A stretch of DNA of 64,000 nucleotides from Caballeronia arvi (GTDB lineage: Bacteria; Pseudomonadota; Gammaproteobacteria; Burkholderiales; Burkholderiaceae): positions 62,001-126,000 of the forward strand of contig NZ_FCOM02000001.1 in assembly GCF_001544695.2 (NCBI RefSeq), in the 5' to 3' direction. Under the pieces are notes generated by a model. It was not told where the DNA came from, did no database searches, and worked only from the letters and a program-made list of their open reading frames with translations. Below are positions 63,193-64,000 of the stretch, piece by piece (position 1 is the stretch's first letter; every line of letters starts with the position of its first letter). The position numbers were made by a program, and so were the translations under genes.

Positions 63193-64000
63193 ATGAGAGT
63201 GCTGGTGACAGGCGGAAGCGGTTTTCTGGCGGCATGGGTGATGCGGCGGCTGCTTGCGCGCGGCATGCAGGTGCGCGCCTTCGACGTGCGCGAAGATGCG
63301 CGACTCCTGCGCGCGCTCGCGCCGGATCAAGCCGATGACGTGCAATGGCGGACCGGCGATATCGCCGAAGCGCGCGATGTCGCGGCCGCGCTCGACGGCT
63401 GCGACGCCGTCATCCATCTCGCGGGCGTGCTCACGCCGGCGTGTTCGGCCGATCCGGTGCGCGGCGCGCGCATCAACCTGATCGGCACGCTCAACGTGTT
63501 CGATGCGGCCATCGCGTGCGGCATCGGCTCGGTGCTGTATGCGAGCAGCGCGGGCGTCTTCGGTCCCGACGATGGCGCCACGCCCTTTCCGATGACGCAT
63601 TACGGCGCGTTCAAGCTCGCGTGCGAAGGCTCGGCGCGCGCGTACTGGCACGATCGGCGTATCGCGAGCGTTGGCTTTCGGCCGCTGGTGATCTACGGCG
63701 CGGGACGCGAAACGGGATCGAGCGCCGGTCCGAGCCTGGCCTGCCGCGCGGCCGCACGCGGCGAGCCGTACACGATTCCCTTCACCGGCGTGACGGGCCT
63801 CGTCTACGCCGATGACGTCGCCGCCGCCTACGAACTCGCGCTCGCAAGCAAGTTCGACGGCGCGCACGTGTTCACCCTCGCCGGCGATATCACGCCGATG
63901 GAAAGCGTCATCGCGCAATTGAAAGCGATCGCGCCGGACGCGCATATCGACGCGGCGGGCGCGCCGCTGCCCATCGCGACATCGTTTCCCGACGATCCGG
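63193..64000 (+). CDS. NAD(P)-dependent epimerase/dehydratase (extended SDR), cut by window end
   Basis: At least 269 codons of an extended SDR are present. The nucleotide-binding motif is VTGGSGFLAAW (third Gly replaced by Ala), the acidic cofactor residue lies in RAFDVRED, the catalytic Ser region is YASSAGVFG, and the YxxxK pair is in THYGAFK. It may reduce, epimerise or lactonise a cyclic sugar or keto compound. Strong GGAGGAAGC site. It is divergent from the flavoprotein operon and probably coregulated. The C-terminus lies outside the window. Confidence 0.83.
   Translation, partial: MRVLVTGGSGFLAAWVMRRLLARGMQVRAFDVREDARLLRALAPDQADDVQWRTGDIAEARDVAAALDGCDAVIHLAGVLTPACSADPVRGARINLIGTLNVFDAAIACGIGSVLYASSAGVFGPDDGATPFPMTHYGAFKLACEGSARAYWHDRRIASVGFRPLVIYGAGRETGSSAGPSLACRAAARGEPYTIPFTGVTGLVYADDVAAAYELALASKFDGAHVFTLAGDITPMESVIAQLKAIAPDAHIDAAGAPLPIATSFPDDP

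Overview
The window is high-GC DNA from a Burkholderiaceae betaproteobacterium, most likely Paraburkholderia or Caballeronia. This is inferred from gene content, codon use, a phasin, an ESPR-type trimeric autotransporter, an amaB/amaA pair and a Burkholderia-type dispersed hairpin repeat; there is no rRNA or other marker to fix the genus. I see no tRNA, rRNA, CRISPR array, prophage or intact insertion sequence. Most genes lie on the minus strand in short operons, which fits an accessory or secondary-chromosome setting rich in catabolism and regulation.

Layout. 0.4-7 kb: a secreted glycoside hydrolase (+), then an Ldh-family dehydrogenase, an M20 peptidase and a lipoprotein penicillin-acylase-family hydrolase (all -). 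7-9 kb: small proteins (oxidoreductase-like domain, DUF1993, VOC) and a higB-higA toxin-antitoxin operon with a well-formed promoter and operator. 9-13 kb: mprF and acvB, a translationally coupled pair predicted to make and hydrolyse aminoacyl-phosphatidylglycerol. 13-16 kb: two small lipoproteins and two divergent response regulators. 15.8-22.2 kb: a GntR regulator, a four-gene ABC importer and a galactose-mutarotase-like gene. 22.3-26.2 kb: a 1270-residue trimeric autotransporter adhesin whose stalk contains nineteen 18-residue (54-bp) repeats. 26.2-27.5 kb: a decayed stretch with an SDR fragment and a frameshifted LysR pseudogene.

27.5-35.2 kb: a BKACE-family enzyme, a DUF3303 protein, a proline-rich secreted protein, an EF-hand-like secreted protein in line with an OmpR/EnvZ-type two-component system, an FNR-like regulator lacking the Fe-S cysteines, and a zinc alcohol dehydrogenase. 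35.5-45.5 kb: a phasin, a methyltransferase, a membrane Ser/Thr kinase, a double-glycine small peptide, an Lhr-type helicase and a glycosyltransferase. 45.7-50.6 kb: thioesterase, LysR, CaiB-type CoA-transferase, HMG-CoA-lyase-family enzyme and MFS carrier, readable as uptake, CoA activation and cleavage of a branched dicarboxylic acid. 51.3-55.1 kb: amaA and amaB (pipecolate to 2-aminoadipate branch of lysine catabolism) with a divergent XRE-cupin regulator. 55-57.1 kb: a cytochrome P450 and a ParE-type toxin-antitoxin pair. 57.2-64 kb: an IclR-controlled catabolic cluster (TIM-barrel isomerase, NIPSNAP protein, two KstD-like flavoproteins and a divergent epimerase cut by the window end) with an IclR-like palindrome in the divergent promoter.

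The observations most worth a second look are the 18-residue stalk repeat, a 28-bp heptamer-periodic element shared by unrelated intergenic regions, the double-glycine peptide beside a non-RD kinase, the unassigned IclR cluster and its palindrome, and a LysR pseudogene whose first frameshift is explained by a 17-bp tandem duplication. No complete new defence or mobile system was found.
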